64,000 bases of DNA from Flavobacterium commune (lineage in GTDB: Bacteria; Bacteroidota; Bacteroidia; Flavobacteriales; Flavobacteriaceae): positions 372,001 to 436,000 of the forward strand of contig NZ_CP017774.1 of assembly GCF_001857965.1 (NCBI RefSeq), given 5' to 3'. The position numbers and the translations under genes are program-made. The notes below the pieces were generated by a model. The model did no database searches and was not told the DNA's origin. It saw only the letters and a list, made by a program, of their open reading frames with translations. Below, one piece after another: positions 27,273 to 35,748 of the stretch (position 1 is its first letter; every line of letters begins with the position of its first letter).

Positions 27273-27600
27273 TTTTAATATTTGTTAAAATTCAGGTGCA
27301 AACCTACAATAATCAGCACAATAAAACCAAAATTATTGTTAAAAAACCAACATAAAAACACTAAAACCAGCAAAGAAACAAAAAACCCAAACAACTGATT
27401 TACAATAAACTAAAAACAAGTCTCTCACCTAATTCCGTGATTTTTTAGGTCTATTGTAATAAAAAGGCAAAAACAAGTTTTTTCTTTCAATAAAGTATTA
27501 AATTCATTTGTATTTAATGCTTATTTCACAAAAGAACACAATAAAATAAACATCAAACTGTTTATATTTACAGTCTCGAATCTTAAATAAAAAAAGTATT
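27273..27600. promoter_or_regulatory. Divergent promoter region between two OMP paralogues
   Basis: This 328-base gap holds no gene. On the minus strand TAGGTTTG (27299-27306) with TTG 21 bases upstream (27328-27330) is a likely promoter for the 26673 gene. TATATTTA near 27568 may serve the 27601 gene. The remaining sequence is A-rich with no evident structure. Confidence 0.5.
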
Positions 27601-28155
27601 ATGAAAAAAGTATTCTTAATTGCCATTGTAGTATTAGGTCTTAGTACAACTTTACAGGCACAAAGTATTCGTTTTGGTGTTAAAGCAGGTGCCAATTTTG
27701 CTAATCAAAATGGTGACACTCCTCCTGCTTTCGAAAGCAAAGAATCAATCACCAGTTACCACGCAGGTTTAGTAGCCGAAGTAAAATTATTAGATGGTTT
27801 TGCCATCCAACCAGAGCTTTTATACTCTACCCAGGGAGCTACTTATAAAAATGCTGTAGAAGAATTCAAAAATGAATTAGGCTATCTTTCTATTCCTGTT
27901 GTAGCAAAAATAGGTTTGAGCAAAAGTTTAAATTTAGAACTGGGTCCACAAGCATCTTTCTTACTAAGCGAAAAAGACAATGTTGATTTAGAAGATTCTA
28001 AAACATTTGAATTTGGCGTAGTAGGAGGTTTAGGACTTAATATCACTAAAAATCTATTTATTCAAGCCCGTTACGGACTTGGACTAACTGAAGCTACTAA
28101 AGACGCTGATATTAAAAACTCAACTATTCAGTTGTCAGCCGGTATCATGTTCTAA
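27601..28155 (+). CDS. Outer-membrane beta-barrel protein, paralogue on the plus strand
   Basis: The 184-residue protein has signal MKKVFLIAIVVLGLSTTLQAQ and a strand order matching the 26673 product: IRFGVKAGANFANQ, FAIQPELLYSTQGATY, ELGYLSIPVVAKIGL, NLELGPQASFLLSE, FGVVGGLGLNI, ARYGLGLTEA, terminal GIMF. It differs from the others in orientation and in the loop sequence. With the three minus-strand genes it forms a small paralogous cluster, suggesting local duplication and divergence. The ligand or partner is unknown. Confidence 0.85.
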   Translation: MKKVFLIAIVVLGLSTTLQAQSIRFGVKAGANFANQNGDTPPAFESKESITSYHAGLVAEVKLLDGFAIQPELLYSTQGATYKNAVEEFKNELGYLSIPVVAKIGLSKSLNLELGPQASFLLSEKDNVDLEDSKTFEFGVVGGLGLNITKNLFIQARYGLGLTEATKDADIKNSTIQLSAGIMF

Positions 28156-28176
28156 AAAACATAGAAAATAAAAACA

Positions 28177-28209
28177 AAAACCGTCCCGATAATTCAGGAC
28201 GGTTTTTTA
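28177..28209 (+). terminator. Terminator of the 27601 gene
   Basis: AAAACCGTCC/GGACGGTTTT stem with loop CGATAATTCA and a T run. It ends 21 bases before aroQ. Confidence 0.85.
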
Positions 28210-28229
28210 TTTTTACAAAAAGATTAAAA

Positions 28230-28643
28230 ATGAAAATTAGCATTATAAACGGCCCAAACCTAAACTTATTAGGAAAACGCGAACCTGAGATTTACGGGAG
28301 TCTAACCTTCGAAGAATATTTTGAAGAATTAAAAACGAAATTCCCAACTATAGAATTCAACTACTACCAAAGTAATATTGAAGGCGAACTAATTGATAAA
28401 ATACAGGAATTTGGTTTTTCTTATGACGGAATTATCCTGAATGCCGGCGCTTACACACACACCTCTGTAGGCATTGGTGATGCTGTAAAAGGAATCAGCA
28501 CTCCGGTTGTAGAAGTACATATTTCCAATACTTTTTCCAGAGAAAGTTTCAGACACCAATCCTATATTTCCGGAAACGCCAAAGGCGTAGTATTAGGATT
28601 TGGTCTGAAAAGTTATGATTTAGCAATACAATCGTTCTTGTAA
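28230..28643 (+). CDS. aroQ: 3-dehydroquinate dehydratase, type II
   Basis: This 137-residue shikimate-pathway enzyme removes water from 3-dehydroquinate. The type II motifs are complete: INGPNLNLLGKREPEIYG with catalytic Tyr22, NAGAYTHTS (Asn71), VVEVHISN (His97) and FRHQSYIS (Arg108). It normally forms a cytosolic dodecamer. No other aro gene is near. It is flanked by terminators on both sides, so it is transcribed alone, probably from sequence within or just after the preceding hairpin. Confidence 0.95.
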   Translation: MKISIINGPNLNLLGKREPEIYGSLTFEEYFEELKTKFPTIEFNYYQSNIEGELIDKIQEFGFSYDGIILNAGAYTHTSVGIGDAVKGISTPVVEVHISNTFSRESFRHQSYISGNAKGVVLGFGLKSYDLAIQSFL

Positions 28644-28663
28644 GCCAAACATTTTAGACAAAG

Positions 28664-28705
28664 AAAAAGGTATAAATGATTTTCAGGTCATTTATACCTT
28701 TTTTT
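28664..28705 (+). terminator. Terminator of aroQ
   Basis: GGTATAAATGA/TCATTTATACC stem (11 bp, extended by A-T pairs) with seven T. Confidence 0.9.
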
Positions 28706-28815
28706 ATTGAATCTTCGCACTATAAATTACGGCCCAATTAAGCCATTTCATAATCCTTTAAACAATTAAAAATTGCCTCTTAAAATCAGTATTTTTAGAA
28801 CAAAATCCCAATAAA

Positions 28816-28846
28816 AAACCCTTAAACAATTGATGTTTAAGGGTTT
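28816..28846 (-). terminator. Terminator of tRNA-Met
   Basis: AAACCCTTAAACA/TGTTTAAGGGTTT perfect stem with a T run on the minus strand, starting just past the tRNA 3' end. Confidence 0.85.
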
Positions 28847-28853
28847 GTTTTTG

Positions 28854-28927
28854 TAGCGAAGACGGGAGTTGAACCCGTGACCTCAGGGTTATGAATCCTG
28901 CGCTCTAACCAACTGAGCTACCTCGCC
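28854..28927 (-). tRNA. tRNA-Met (CAU), elongator type
   Basis: On the minus strand a full cloverleaf is present: acceptor GGCGAGG paired with CTTCGCT (two G-U pairs), D arm with AGCTCAGTTGGTTAGAGC, anticodon loop TTCATAA reading CAU, and T arm ACGGG-TTCAACT-CCCGT, then A73. CCA is not encoded. The 5' GG pair and standard D arm argue against the initiator. A tRNA-Ile with modified CAU cannot be fully excluded by sequence alone. Confidence 0.9.
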
Positions 28928-28963
28928 AAATGTTCAGGTCAATACTGTTCCTGATTGCGGGTG

Positions 28964-28993
28964 CAAAGATAGAAATAAATTTAAACTCTGCAA
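28964..28993 (-). promoter_or_regulatory. Promoter of tRNA-Met
   Basis: Minus-strand TTG-N19-TATCTTTG, an exact consensus match about 36 bases before the mature tRNA 5' end. Confidence 0.8.
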
Positions 28994-29069
28994 GCATAAA
29001 ATGAAGAAAAAAAATATTTTTAAAAACGTTTTTTTTTAGACATTATATTCTATATATTCGAAAAAAAAA

Positions 29070-29077
29070 TAAATTTG
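29070..29077 (+). promoter_or_regulatory. -7 element directly before the START-like gene
   Basis: TAAATTTG ends five bases before the ATG at 29083, so transcription should start at or next to the start codon (leaderless mRNA). Confidence 0.5.
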
Positions 29078-29082
29078 CCTCT

Positions 29083-29475
29083 ATGGATAGTAAAGTACGT
29101 TACGAAATTGAGTTTCCTATAAATTCTTCGCCACAATTATTATATCAATATATTTCTACTCCTTCCGGTTTGTCTGAATGGTTTGCTGATGACGTGAATT
29201 CCAGAGGGGAATTTTTCACCTTCATTTGGAATGATTCTGAAGAAAAAGCAAGATTGGCATCTAAAAAATCAGGAGAAAAAGTAAAGTTCAAATGGATTGA
29301 CCCAGCAGGCAAGGATACCGATTATTTTTTTGAATTACACATATTAGAGGATGAGCTGACTAAAGACGTTTCTTTGATGATTATTGATTTTGCCGAAGAA
29401 GACGAAATTGATGAAGCCAAACAATTATGGGAAAATCAAATTTCAGATTTAAAACATCTCTTAGGTTCTGTATAG
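29083..29475 (+). CDS. START-like/SRPBCC domain protein
   Basis: The 130-residue protein is a single SRPBCC (AHSA1-like) helix-grip domain: VRYEIEFPINSSPQLLYQYISTPSGLSEWFADDV at the start, a beta meander with FTFIWNDSEEKARL and KVKFKWID, and a long C-terminal helix (DEAKQLWENQISDLKHLL). Such domains hold a hydrophobic ligand. In Bacteroidota this family is a conserved single-copy gene of unknown role. A terminator follows 28 bases after the stop. Confidence 0.8.
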   Translation: MDSKVRYEIEFPINSSPQLLYQYISTPSGLSEWFADDVNSRGEFFTFIWNDSEEKARLASKKSGEKVKFKWIDPAGKDTDYFFELHILEDELTKDVSLMIIDFAEEDEIDEAKQLWENQISDLKHLLGSV

Positions 29476-29503
29476 TGAAATTCTATATTTATGACTTATA
29501 TTT

Positions 29504-29531
29504 GCCCTGAACAAAACTCAGGGCTTTTTTT
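29504..29531 (+). terminator. Terminator between the START-like and aminotransferase genes
   Basis: GCCCTGA/TCAGGGC perfect stem with loop ACAAAAC and seven T. The next base, 29532, is the first base of the following ATG. Confidence 0.88.
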
Positions 29532-30374
29532 ATGATTAATTTCAACGGAACTATAATAACTCAAGATTCAAATATATTAACACAAAACCGCGGTTTTTTA
29601 TACGGAGATGCCGTTTTTGAAACGGTTAAAATTGTGAATTCAAAAGTACTTTACTTAGAAGATCATTATTTCAGATTAATGGCTTCGATGCGTGTGGTGC
29701 GAATGGAAATTCCAATGAATTTCACCATGGAATATTTCGAAGAACAATTACTTTCATTAACTGATAAATTATCGATTTCTAATTCCGCGAGAGTCCGAAT
29801 TACAGTTTACAGAAACGATGGTGGTTACTATCTACCTACAAACAATACAATCTCTTTTTTAGTTCATGCTTCAGCAATTGAAACTGTGTCTTATTCTTTC
29901 GAGGAAAAAGAATATGAAGTGGATTTGTTTAAGGATTTTTACATTACAAAACAGTTATTATCTTCAATTAAAACTACAAACAGAATCCTGAATGTCACAG
30001 CAAGTATTTTTGCAAATGAAAACGCTTTAGATAATTGTCTGTTGCTAAATGACAGTAAAAACATAGTGGAAGCTATTCAGGGAAATCTTTTTATGTTGTC
30101 AGGAAATAAACTGATTACTCCTCCGGTTTCTGAAGGCTGTCTGAATGGTGTAATGCGTAAACAAATTTTAAAATTAGCAAAAACTATTGCAGAGATTGAA
30201 ATAGTAGAAGAAGTGATTTCTCCGTTTGAACTTCAAAAAGCCGATGAATTGTTTATTACTAATGTTATAAAAGGAATCCAGCCTATTACAAAATATCGAA
30301 AAAAGACTTTTGGCGTGAATTTTTCTAAAGAAATACTAACTAAGCTAAACGAAGAAATAGCCGCTGTAGTTTAG
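29532..30374 (+). CDS. Class IV aminotransferase (branched-chain aminotransferase/ADC lyase-like)
   Basis: The 280-residue PLP enzyme is of fold type IV: MINFNGTIITQDSN...NRGFLYGDAVFETV at the start, the active lysine probably in FYITKQLLSSIKTTNR, then VEAIQGNLFM and TPPVSEGCLNGVMRKQIL near the cofactor phosphate site. It could be aminodeoxychorismate lyase (folate pathway) or a branched-chain aminotransferase. The short length and lone position fit PabC slightly better, but this is not decisive. The start is fixed by homology even though it abuts the upstream terminator. Its 3' end overlaps the YqgE gene by four bases. Confidence 0.82.
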   Translation: MINFNGTIITQDSNILTQNRGFLYGDAVFETVKIVNSKVLYLEDHYFRLMASMRVVRMEIPMNFTMEYFEEQLLSLTDKLSISNSARVRITVYRNDGGYYLPTNNTISFLVHASAIETVSYSFEEKEYEVDLFKDFYITKQLLSSIKTTNRILNVTASIFANENALDNCLLLNDSKNIVEAIQGNLFMLSGNKLITPPVSEGCLNGVMRKQILKLAKTIAEIEIVEEVISPFELQKADELFITNVIKGIQPITKYRKKTFGVNFSKEILTKLNEEIAAVV

Positions 30375-30931
30375 TTCAGATACGGATTTTCAGGTGAATT
30401 AGACCATATTAAATAATCTCCGCCTAATTCAATAATTTGTTCTTTCCAAAAATGAGCAGCTGATTTACCTATAATTTTATTTTTATAGGTATTGGAAACA
30501 ATAATCCAGGAATTAGCATCCATCTCTGATTGCAACTGACTTTCGGACCAACCGGTATAACCTAAGAAAAAACGAATATTGTTTTTGTTGATTCGTCCGC
30601 TGTTAAGGAGTTCTTTGGTCGATTCAAAATCGCCGCCCCAGTATATTCCGTTAGAGATTTCGATGCTATTAGGAATTAAATTAGGGACATTGTGAATAAA
30701 ATAAAGATTATCTTGCTCGACAGGACCGCCATTATAAATTTTTAAACGCGAATTTATCTCAGGAATTAAATCGTTTATAGTGTATTTTAATGGTTTGTTG
30801 ATGATAAAACCAACCGACCCATCTTTGTCATGATCGGCTAATAAAATCACAGATCGATTAAATGATGAGTCTCCAATGATAGAAGGCTCAGCAATAAGTA
30901 ATTGTCCTTTTATTAATTTTTCTGAAATCAT
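30371..30931 (-). CDS. YqgE/AlgH family protein
   Basis: The 186-residue cytosolic protein has the UPF0301 pattern: KGQLLIAEPSIIGDSSFNRSVILLADHDKDGSVGFIINKP at the N-terminus, then YNGGPVEQDNLYFIHN, and FFLGYTGWSESQLQSEM near residue 135. The molecular function of the family is not established. Its gene ends inside the last codon of the convergent aminotransferase gene, with no terminator visible between them. Confidence 0.9.
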   Translation of the reverse strand: MISEKLIKGQLLIAEPSIIGDSSFNRSVILLADHDKDGSVGFIINKPLKYTINDLIPEINSRLKIYNGGPVEQDNLYFIHNVPNLIPNSIEISNGIYWGGDFESTKELLNSGRINKNNIRFFLGYTGWSESQLQSEMDANSWIIVSNTYKNKIIGKSAAHFWKEQIIELGGDYLIWSNSPENPYLN

Positions 30932-31002
30932 GACTACTTAAGTTTTTATTAAATTTAAGAAAAAAAAATAAAAAACTCCAAACATAATCGTTAAAAAGCA
31001 TA

Positions 31003-31028
31003 AAAAAACCCTCAAATGAGGGTTTTTT
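31003..31028 (-). terminator. Terminator of the HU gene (bidirectional)
   Basis: AAAAAACCCTC-AAAT-GAGGGTTTTTT, symmetric with T runs on both strands. Confidence 0.88.
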
Positions 31029-31055
31029 ATATTGATGGATTTTGAAACTTATTTC

Positions 31056-31328
31056 TTAGTTTACAGCTCCTTCTAATTCAGCTCCAGCTTTGAATTTCAC
31101 AACGTTTTTAGCAGCGATTTGAATTGTTTTTCCAGTTTGAGGATTTCTTCCGTCTCTAGCAGCTCTTGGAGAAACTGACCATGATCCGAAACCTACAAGA
31201 GATACTTTTCCACCTTTTTTCAAGGTACCACCTACATTACCTAAAAATGATTCTAAAGCTAATTTTGCAGCAGCTTTAGTAATTCCTGCGTCAGCAGCGA
31301 TAGCATCGATTAATTCTGATTTGTTCAT
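31056..31328 (-). CDS. hup: HU family DNA-binding protein
   Basis: The 90-residue histone-like protein bends DNA as a dimer. MNKSELIDAIAADAGITKAAAKLAL is the HU N-helix pair, followed by KVSLVGFGSWSV and the beta-arm RAARDGRNPQTGKTIQIAAK with FKAGAELEGAVN at the end. An upstream in-frame ATG at 31373 would lie inside the promoter, so I start at 31328, where the HU family begins. It has its own exact-consensus promoter and terminator, as expected for an abundant nucleoid protein. Confidence 0.95.
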   Translation of the reverse strand: MNKSELIDAIAADAGITKAAAKLALESFLGNVGGTLKKGGKVSLVGFGSWSVSPRAARDGRNPQTGKTIQIAAKNVVKFKAGAELEGAVN

Positions 31329-31372
31329 AATGATAGTTATTAATTGTTGGTTAAAAATAAATTGTCGATACA

Positions 31373-31402
31373 CAAATTTAGCAGTAAATACAGACCCTGC
31401 AA
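31373..31402 (-). promoter_or_regulatory. Promoter of the HU gene
   Basis: Minus-strand TTG-N19-TAAATTTG, an exact consensus match. The transcript should begin near 31366. Confidence 0.85.
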
Positions 31403-31508
31403 GTGTTTTCTTTGATTTTACAGTATTTTGTTAATAACTTCTGTTTTTTGTTCATAACACTGCTTGTTTTTGGAGTTTTTAAGTGCTCACACCTTATTTT
31501 TATTGGGT

Positions 31509-32456
31509 TTATAGCACTCTTGCCTCTTCAGAAAACGAAATTCCATTAAGTAATTCAGCTGTTGTCATTCTCTTTTTGCCCGGAAATTGTAAATTTAACA
31601 CTTGTATAAAGCCATCTTTTGTTGCTATTTTCAATTCTTTTTTGGAACTAATGATAGCTCCAATACTAAAACGGTGTGTTTCTGAAATTATTTTAGCTTC
31701 ATATATTTTTACATTCCATTCCTGACCTTTATCCGTAAAAAAGCACCAGGAAGCCGGATAAGGGCTTAAACCTCTAATCAGATTATTGATTTCTAACGAA
31801 GATTTACTCCAGTCAATCTTGCAGTTTTCTTTGTTGAGTTTATAAGCCGTCTTTATATCGGCATCTTCTGTTTGAATAGTTGTAACAACTTTCCCTTCTT
31901 CTATTAATGCTAAAGTATCAATAACGGTACTGCTACCTAAATTCATTAAACGGTCATGAAGTTGTCCTGCGTTTTCATCCGGATCAATTTCAGTTTCTGA
32001 ACTTAAAATCATGGCACCGGTATCTATTTTGTCATCAATAAAGAATGTAGTAACACCTGTTTTAGTTTCTCCATTGATAATTGCCCAGTTAATAGGTGCT
32101 GCTCCTCGGTAATTAGGCAACAATGAAGCGTGAAGGTTGAATGTTCCAAATTGAGGCATTTCCCAAACTACTTTTGGTAACATTCTAAAAGCAACCACAA
32201 TTTGCAAATTAGCGTTAAGCGATTTTAATTCGGCAAGGAAAGATTCCTCTTTTAGATTTGTTGGTTGCAGTAAATTTAAATTATTTGCTAAAGCATATTC
32301 TTTTACAGCCGAATATTTTATTTTTTGTCCACGACCGGCCGGTTTGTCGGCAGCGGTAATAACACCTACTATAGTATAGTTGTTTTTTACTATTTGGTCA
32401 AGGATTCCTACCGCAAAGTCAGGAGTCCCCATAAATACAATTCGTAATTTTTCCAT
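31509..32456 (-). CDS. fmt: Methionyl-tRNA formyltransferase
   Basis: The 315-residue enzyme transfers formyl from 10-formyl-THF to initiator Met-tRNA. The catalytic set is complete: N107 and H109 in NLHASLLPNYRGAAPI, and D145 in IDDKIDTGAMIL. The AADKPAGRGQK loop contacts the tRNA acceptor, and the C-terminal OB-fold (about 210-315) holds INNLIRGLSPYPASW. The start ATG shares its A with the recQ stop (TAATG), so fmt is translationally coupled to recQ. Confidence 0.95.
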   Translation of the reverse strand: MEKLRIVFMGTPDFAVGILDQIVKNNYTIVGVITAADKPAGRGQKIKYSAVKEYALANNLNLLQPTNLKEESFLAELKSLNANLQIVVAFRMLPKVVWEMPQFGTFNLHASLLPNYRGAAPINWAIINGETKTGVTTFFIDDKIDTGAMILSSETEIDPDENAGQLHDRLMNLGSSTVIDTLALIEEGKVVTTIQTEDADIKTAYKLNKENCKIDWSKSSLEINNLIRGLSPYPASWCFFTDKGQEWNVKIYEAKIISETHRFSIGAIISSKKELKIATKDGFIQVLNLQFPGKKRMTTAELLNGISFSEEARVL

Positions 32457-34354
32457 TATTGTTTTAAGCTATATTTATTGTTTGATTTTATCAGAATGCT
32501 TTCGTTTTCTAATAATTCCTGAAGTGCAAAGATAACATCGTCAGAAGGATTATTCAGCTTGATTTGAATTTCTCTCGAATTAAAATCGGCAGTTTTTAGC
32601 AAATTTAGTATTTCATCTGAAAGCGAAACTTTGCTTTCTTTCTTCTTTTTCTGTGTAATACAATAAGAGCAAATCCCGCAATTGCTTTCTTTTTTTTCGC
32701 CAAAATACTCCAATATCAATTTGCTTTTGCAAACTTTGTCTTTCTTGATGTAATTCAAAACCGCTTCAAATTGTTCTTTTTTTAGTTGGTTTTGATTTTC
32801 CAGGTATTTGGCAATTCGGCTAATGGTTCTTTCATCTTCCCTGATTTCGTTAAAAATCAAAGTAGTGTCGTTATTTTTAGAATGATAATCGATAATCCCC
32901 TTTTCTTTCAGTTTTTCTAAAACGTTTTGCACTTCTGCTTCGCTGTGTTTTGATTTTCGGGCAATTAGCGGAAGATTAAAATTGGTCTGCATATCATAAA
33001 CTCCCGGATAAGTACGCAGGATAGCCAGCAGAATTTCTTCGTCGTTAGGATTCAAACTTGTATAACGAATGACTTCTTTAGAAGGAATGATAAATTGTAA
33101 ACTTATTTTTTCTGAGAATTCCTGTGATAAGCTAATCACCCCTTGTCGGTCTAAAAACTGAATGGCATTGTAGGTTTTTAAAACAGGAAATTTATATCGG
33201 TTGCAAAATTGGTTTAAGTTAAAAGAATATTGCTCATTAATACCTTCGCCATAGGCAATTTGAAAATAATTACACATTTTGATAAAAACCTCTTTCAGAA
33301 ATTGTTTATTAGAAAGCGTATAAATAACCTGATTTTCGGTTTGCGCAACATCTGATGGATTTGTCAGCAAAACAGCAAAGGCTTTTTCTTCGTTTCTGCC
33401 GGCACGACCTGCTTCCTGATAATAATTTTCAAGATTTTCAGGCAATTGAATATGAATTACCGTTTTTACATTGGCTTTATCAATCCCCATTCCAAAAGCA
33501 TTAGTGGCAACCATAACCAGCGCTTTTTCTTCCATCCAAAGTTGCATATTATTGTTTTTATCTTTGGTCGAAAGTCCACCATGATAATAAGTCGCTTTAA
33601 AACCTAAAGAGTTAAGTTGCTCTGCAGTATCGATGCAGGCTCTTCTGTTTCGCACATATATAATGGAAGGCTGCGGGTTTTTGCTTAGAATTTGTTTTAT
33701 TCTAAAAAGTTTGTCTTCTATTTCAAAAACCATGTAAGCAATGTTTTTTCTTTCGAAAGATTTTTCAAAACATTTAGGATTTTCGAGACCTAATTCTTTA
33801 ATAATATCTTCTTTTACTTTTGGAGTAGCAGTTGCGGTTAACGCCAGAAAAGGAATGTTAGGAAAATGAAGTTTTAGATTCGAAATTTTCAAATAAGAAG
33901 GTCGAAAATCATGCCCCCATTGCGAAACACAGTGTGCTTCATCAATAGCAATTAAATTGATAGGGAGATTTTTTATTCGTTCCAAAACCCAATCGGACTG
34001 CAAACGTTCAGGAGATAAATACAGGAATTTGTAATTTCCAAATTGGCAATTATCCAGTAAATCAATTAATTCATCCGTTTTAATTCCGCCGGTGAGTGCA
34101 ATGGCTTTGATGTCACGTTTTTGCAAGTTGGCAACCTGATCTTTCATCAGGGCAACCAGAGGAGAAATAACCAAACAAATTCCTTCTTTCATCATGGCAG
34201 GAATTTGGAAACAAATGGATTTTCCGCCACCTGTAGGCATCAATGCAAAAGTATCATGACCGTTTAAAACGGAATCGATAATTTCTTCCTGGGGCAATCT
34301 AAAACTATCGTGGTTCCAGTATTTTTTTAGAATTTGTAAAGTTTCAGACATCAA
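32456..34354 (-). CDS. recQ: ATP-dependent DNA helicase RecQ (short type without HRDC)
   Basis: The 632-residue 3'-5' DNA helicase acts in repair and fork restart. It has Walker A MPTGGGKS, IDEAHCVSQWGHDFRPSY (motif II and the RecQ aromatic loop), LTATATP (III), TNAFGMGIDKANVKTVIH (V) and YYQEAGRAGRNE (VI). The zinc-binding RecQ-Ct segment is present as KVCKSKL...SNCGICSYC, followed by a winged-helix-like end. No HRDC domain follows, so this is the shorter of the RecQ types seen in Flavobacteriia. It is the first gene of the recQ-fmt unit. Confidence 0.93.
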   Translation of the reverse strand: MMSETLQILKKYWNHDSFRLPQEEIIDSVLNGHDTFALMPTGGGKSICFQIPAMMKEGICLVISPLVALMKDQVANLQKRDIKAIALTGGIKTDELIDLLDNCQFGNYKFLYLSPERLQSDWVLERIKNLPINLIAIDEAHCVSQWGHDFRPSYLKISNLKLHFPNIPFLALTATATPKVKEDIIKELGLENPKCFEKSFERKNIAYMVFEIEDKLFRIKQILSKNPQPSIIYVRNRRACIDTAEQLNSLGFKATYYHGGLSTKDKNNNMQLWMEEKALVMVATNAFGMGIDKANVKTVIHIQLPENLENYYQEAGRAGRNEEKAFAVLLTNPSDVAQTENQVIYTLSNKQFLKEVFIKMCNYFQIAYGEGINEQYSFNLNQFCNRYKFPVLKTYNAIQFLDRQGVISLSQEFSEKISLQFIIPSKEVIRYTSLNPNDEEILLAILRTYPGVYDMQTNFNLPLIARKSKHSEAEVQNVLEKLKEKGIIDYHSKNNDTTLIFNEIREDERTISRIAKYLENQNQLKKEQFEAVLNYIKKDKVCKSKLILEYFGEKKESNCGICSYCITQKKKKESKVSLSDEILNLLKTADFNSREIQIKLNNPSDDVIFALQELLENESILIKSNNKYSLKQ

Positions 34355-34550
34355 ATTTTGAAAAAAGTTAATTCGTTTTTTATAATCAAAACGGCTTTTT
34401 AAATGTATTTTTTTCTTTTTTTATTCGAAAAAAAGCAGCATCAACAACAAACTTACTCAAACTAATTTAGATTTTGAAAAATATAGCGAATCAAAATCAC
34501 GATTTTGCTAAAAATCATAGCCCAGAATTCCTATTTTAGAATTGAAACTG

Positions 34551-34558
34551 TATATTTG
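34551..34558 (+). promoter_or_regulatory. -7 element of the DUF493 gene
   Basis: TATATTTG, 21 bases before the ATG at 34580. This position excludes the more upstream in-frame start at 34505. Confidence 0.5.
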
Positions 34559-34579
34559 CTTTATATTTTTAAAAACAAA

Positions 34580-34864
34580 ATGGATAAGAAAACTGAGGAA
34601 TTTTTCGATAGATTAAAAACCGAATTAGAAAAAAGCAATACTTGGCCTGCAATATATTTATTCAAATTTATTGTACCAACTGACGTTGAAAAAATCAAAC
34701 AAGTAGAACAAGCCTTTAATTGCTTAGGTGCGGTTATAAAAACCACTCAATCAAAAACAGGGAAATTCACCAGTGTTTCAGTTGATGTTCAAATGGAAAG
34801 TCCTCAGGCTGTAATCGATAAATACATCGAAGTCTCTACTATAGAAGGAATTATTTCATTGTAA
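34580..34864 (+). CDS. DUF493 family protein (YbeD-like)
   Basis: The 94-residue protein has the ferredoxin-like ACT-type pattern of DUF493: WPAIYLFKFIVPTDVEKIKQVEQAF, then KTTQSKTGKFTSVSVDVQMESPQAVIDKYIEVSTIEGIISL. The family is thought to be a small regulator or ligand-binding domain; no activity is proven. The start is chosen from the nearby -7 element and from family length. It begins a run of plus-strand genes leading to murA. Confidence 0.85.
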   Translation: MDKKTEEFFDRLKTELEKSNTWPAIYLFKFIVPTDVEKIKQVEQAFNCLGAVIKTTQSKTGKFTSVSVDVQMESPQAVIDKYIEVSTIEGIISL

Positions 34865-34930
34865 TTTTTCCAAAAAAATTAAAACAATCCAGTGTAAGCT
34901 TTTTAGAATAAAGCTTTAAAAAAATCAAGT

Positions 34931-35662
34931 ATGAATCAGAAATATATTAAAGAAAATGCGAATGATGTTGTGCATCATTTAGAGTATAATGCCGAAAGAT
35001 CGCATTTGATTATTCCTGAGTATGGACGCCATTTACAAAAATTAATCGATCAGGCTACTGAAATTGAAGACGCTGAAACCAGAAATAAAGCTGCCAAATA
35101 CATCATTCAGGTTATGGGAAGTTTGAATCCGCATTTAAGAGATGTACCTGACTTTCAACATAAATTATGGGATCAGCTTTTTATAATGTCTGATTTTAAA
35201 TTAGATGTACAATCTCCCTACCCTATTCCTTCCAGAGAAGTATTGCAATTAAAACCGGATACTTTAAAATATCCTCAGAATTTCCCAAAATACCGTTATT
35301 ATGGTAACAACATCAAATACATGATTGATGTTGCCAACAAATGGGAAGAAGGGGAAATGAAAAGTGCTTTGGTAAAAGTAATTGCCAATCACATGAAGAA
35401 ATCCTATTTGAGTTGGAATAAAGATACCGTAAAGGACGATGTGATTTTTGAACATCTTTATGAATTATCAGGAGGTAAATTGAATTTGCTACAAAGTTCA
35501 GAAGAATTGATTAATACAACCGATTTATTGCGTACCAATAAAAGAATGTCGAATAAAACTTCTTCTCAGGGACAGCCTAAAATTCAAAGTAATAAAAACA
35601 ATAAAGGCCAGGGAAAACAAAAGCCTTTTCAAAAAAATAATAATCAAAAAAATCAACAATAA
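34931..35662 (+). CDS. DUF4290 protein
   Basis: The 243-residue protein has the conserved Bacteroidota DUF4290 domain (1-190: YNAERSHLIIPEYGRHLQKLIDQA, VMGSLNPHLRDVPDFQHKLWDQLFI, YPRYRYYGNNIKYMI-type segment). It is followed by a low-complexity tail rich in N, Q and K (about 200-243), probably disordered and perhaps nucleic-acid binding. The function is unknown. It is commonly next to murA, as here, which hints at a cell-wall or growth-linked role. Confidence 0.85.
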   Translation: MNQKYIKENANDVVHHLEYNAERSHLIIPEYGRHLQKLIDQATEIEDAETRNKAAKYIIQVMGSLNPHLRDVPDFQHKLWDQLFIMSDFKLDVQSPYPIPSREVLQLKPDTLKYPQNFPKYRYYGNNIKYMIDVANKWEEGEMKSALVKVIANHMKKSYLSWNKDTVKDDVIFEHLYELSGGKLNLLQSSEELINTTDLLRTNKRMSNKTSSQGQPKIQSNKNNKGQGKQKPFQKNNNQKNQQ

Positions 35663-35748
35663 ATTTGCTAAGTATCTAAGCTGATAAGTCGTTTTTAAAG
35701 AAACTTAGAACCTTAGAATCTCGTAAATCAGAACCTTAAAAAAAGAAT

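Noticed and set aside
28230..28250. GlmU-like gene (8977) as bifunctional glmU
   Set aside because: The GxGTRM pyrophosphorylase loop is absent, so the symbol glmU was not applied even though the beta-helix half is clear.
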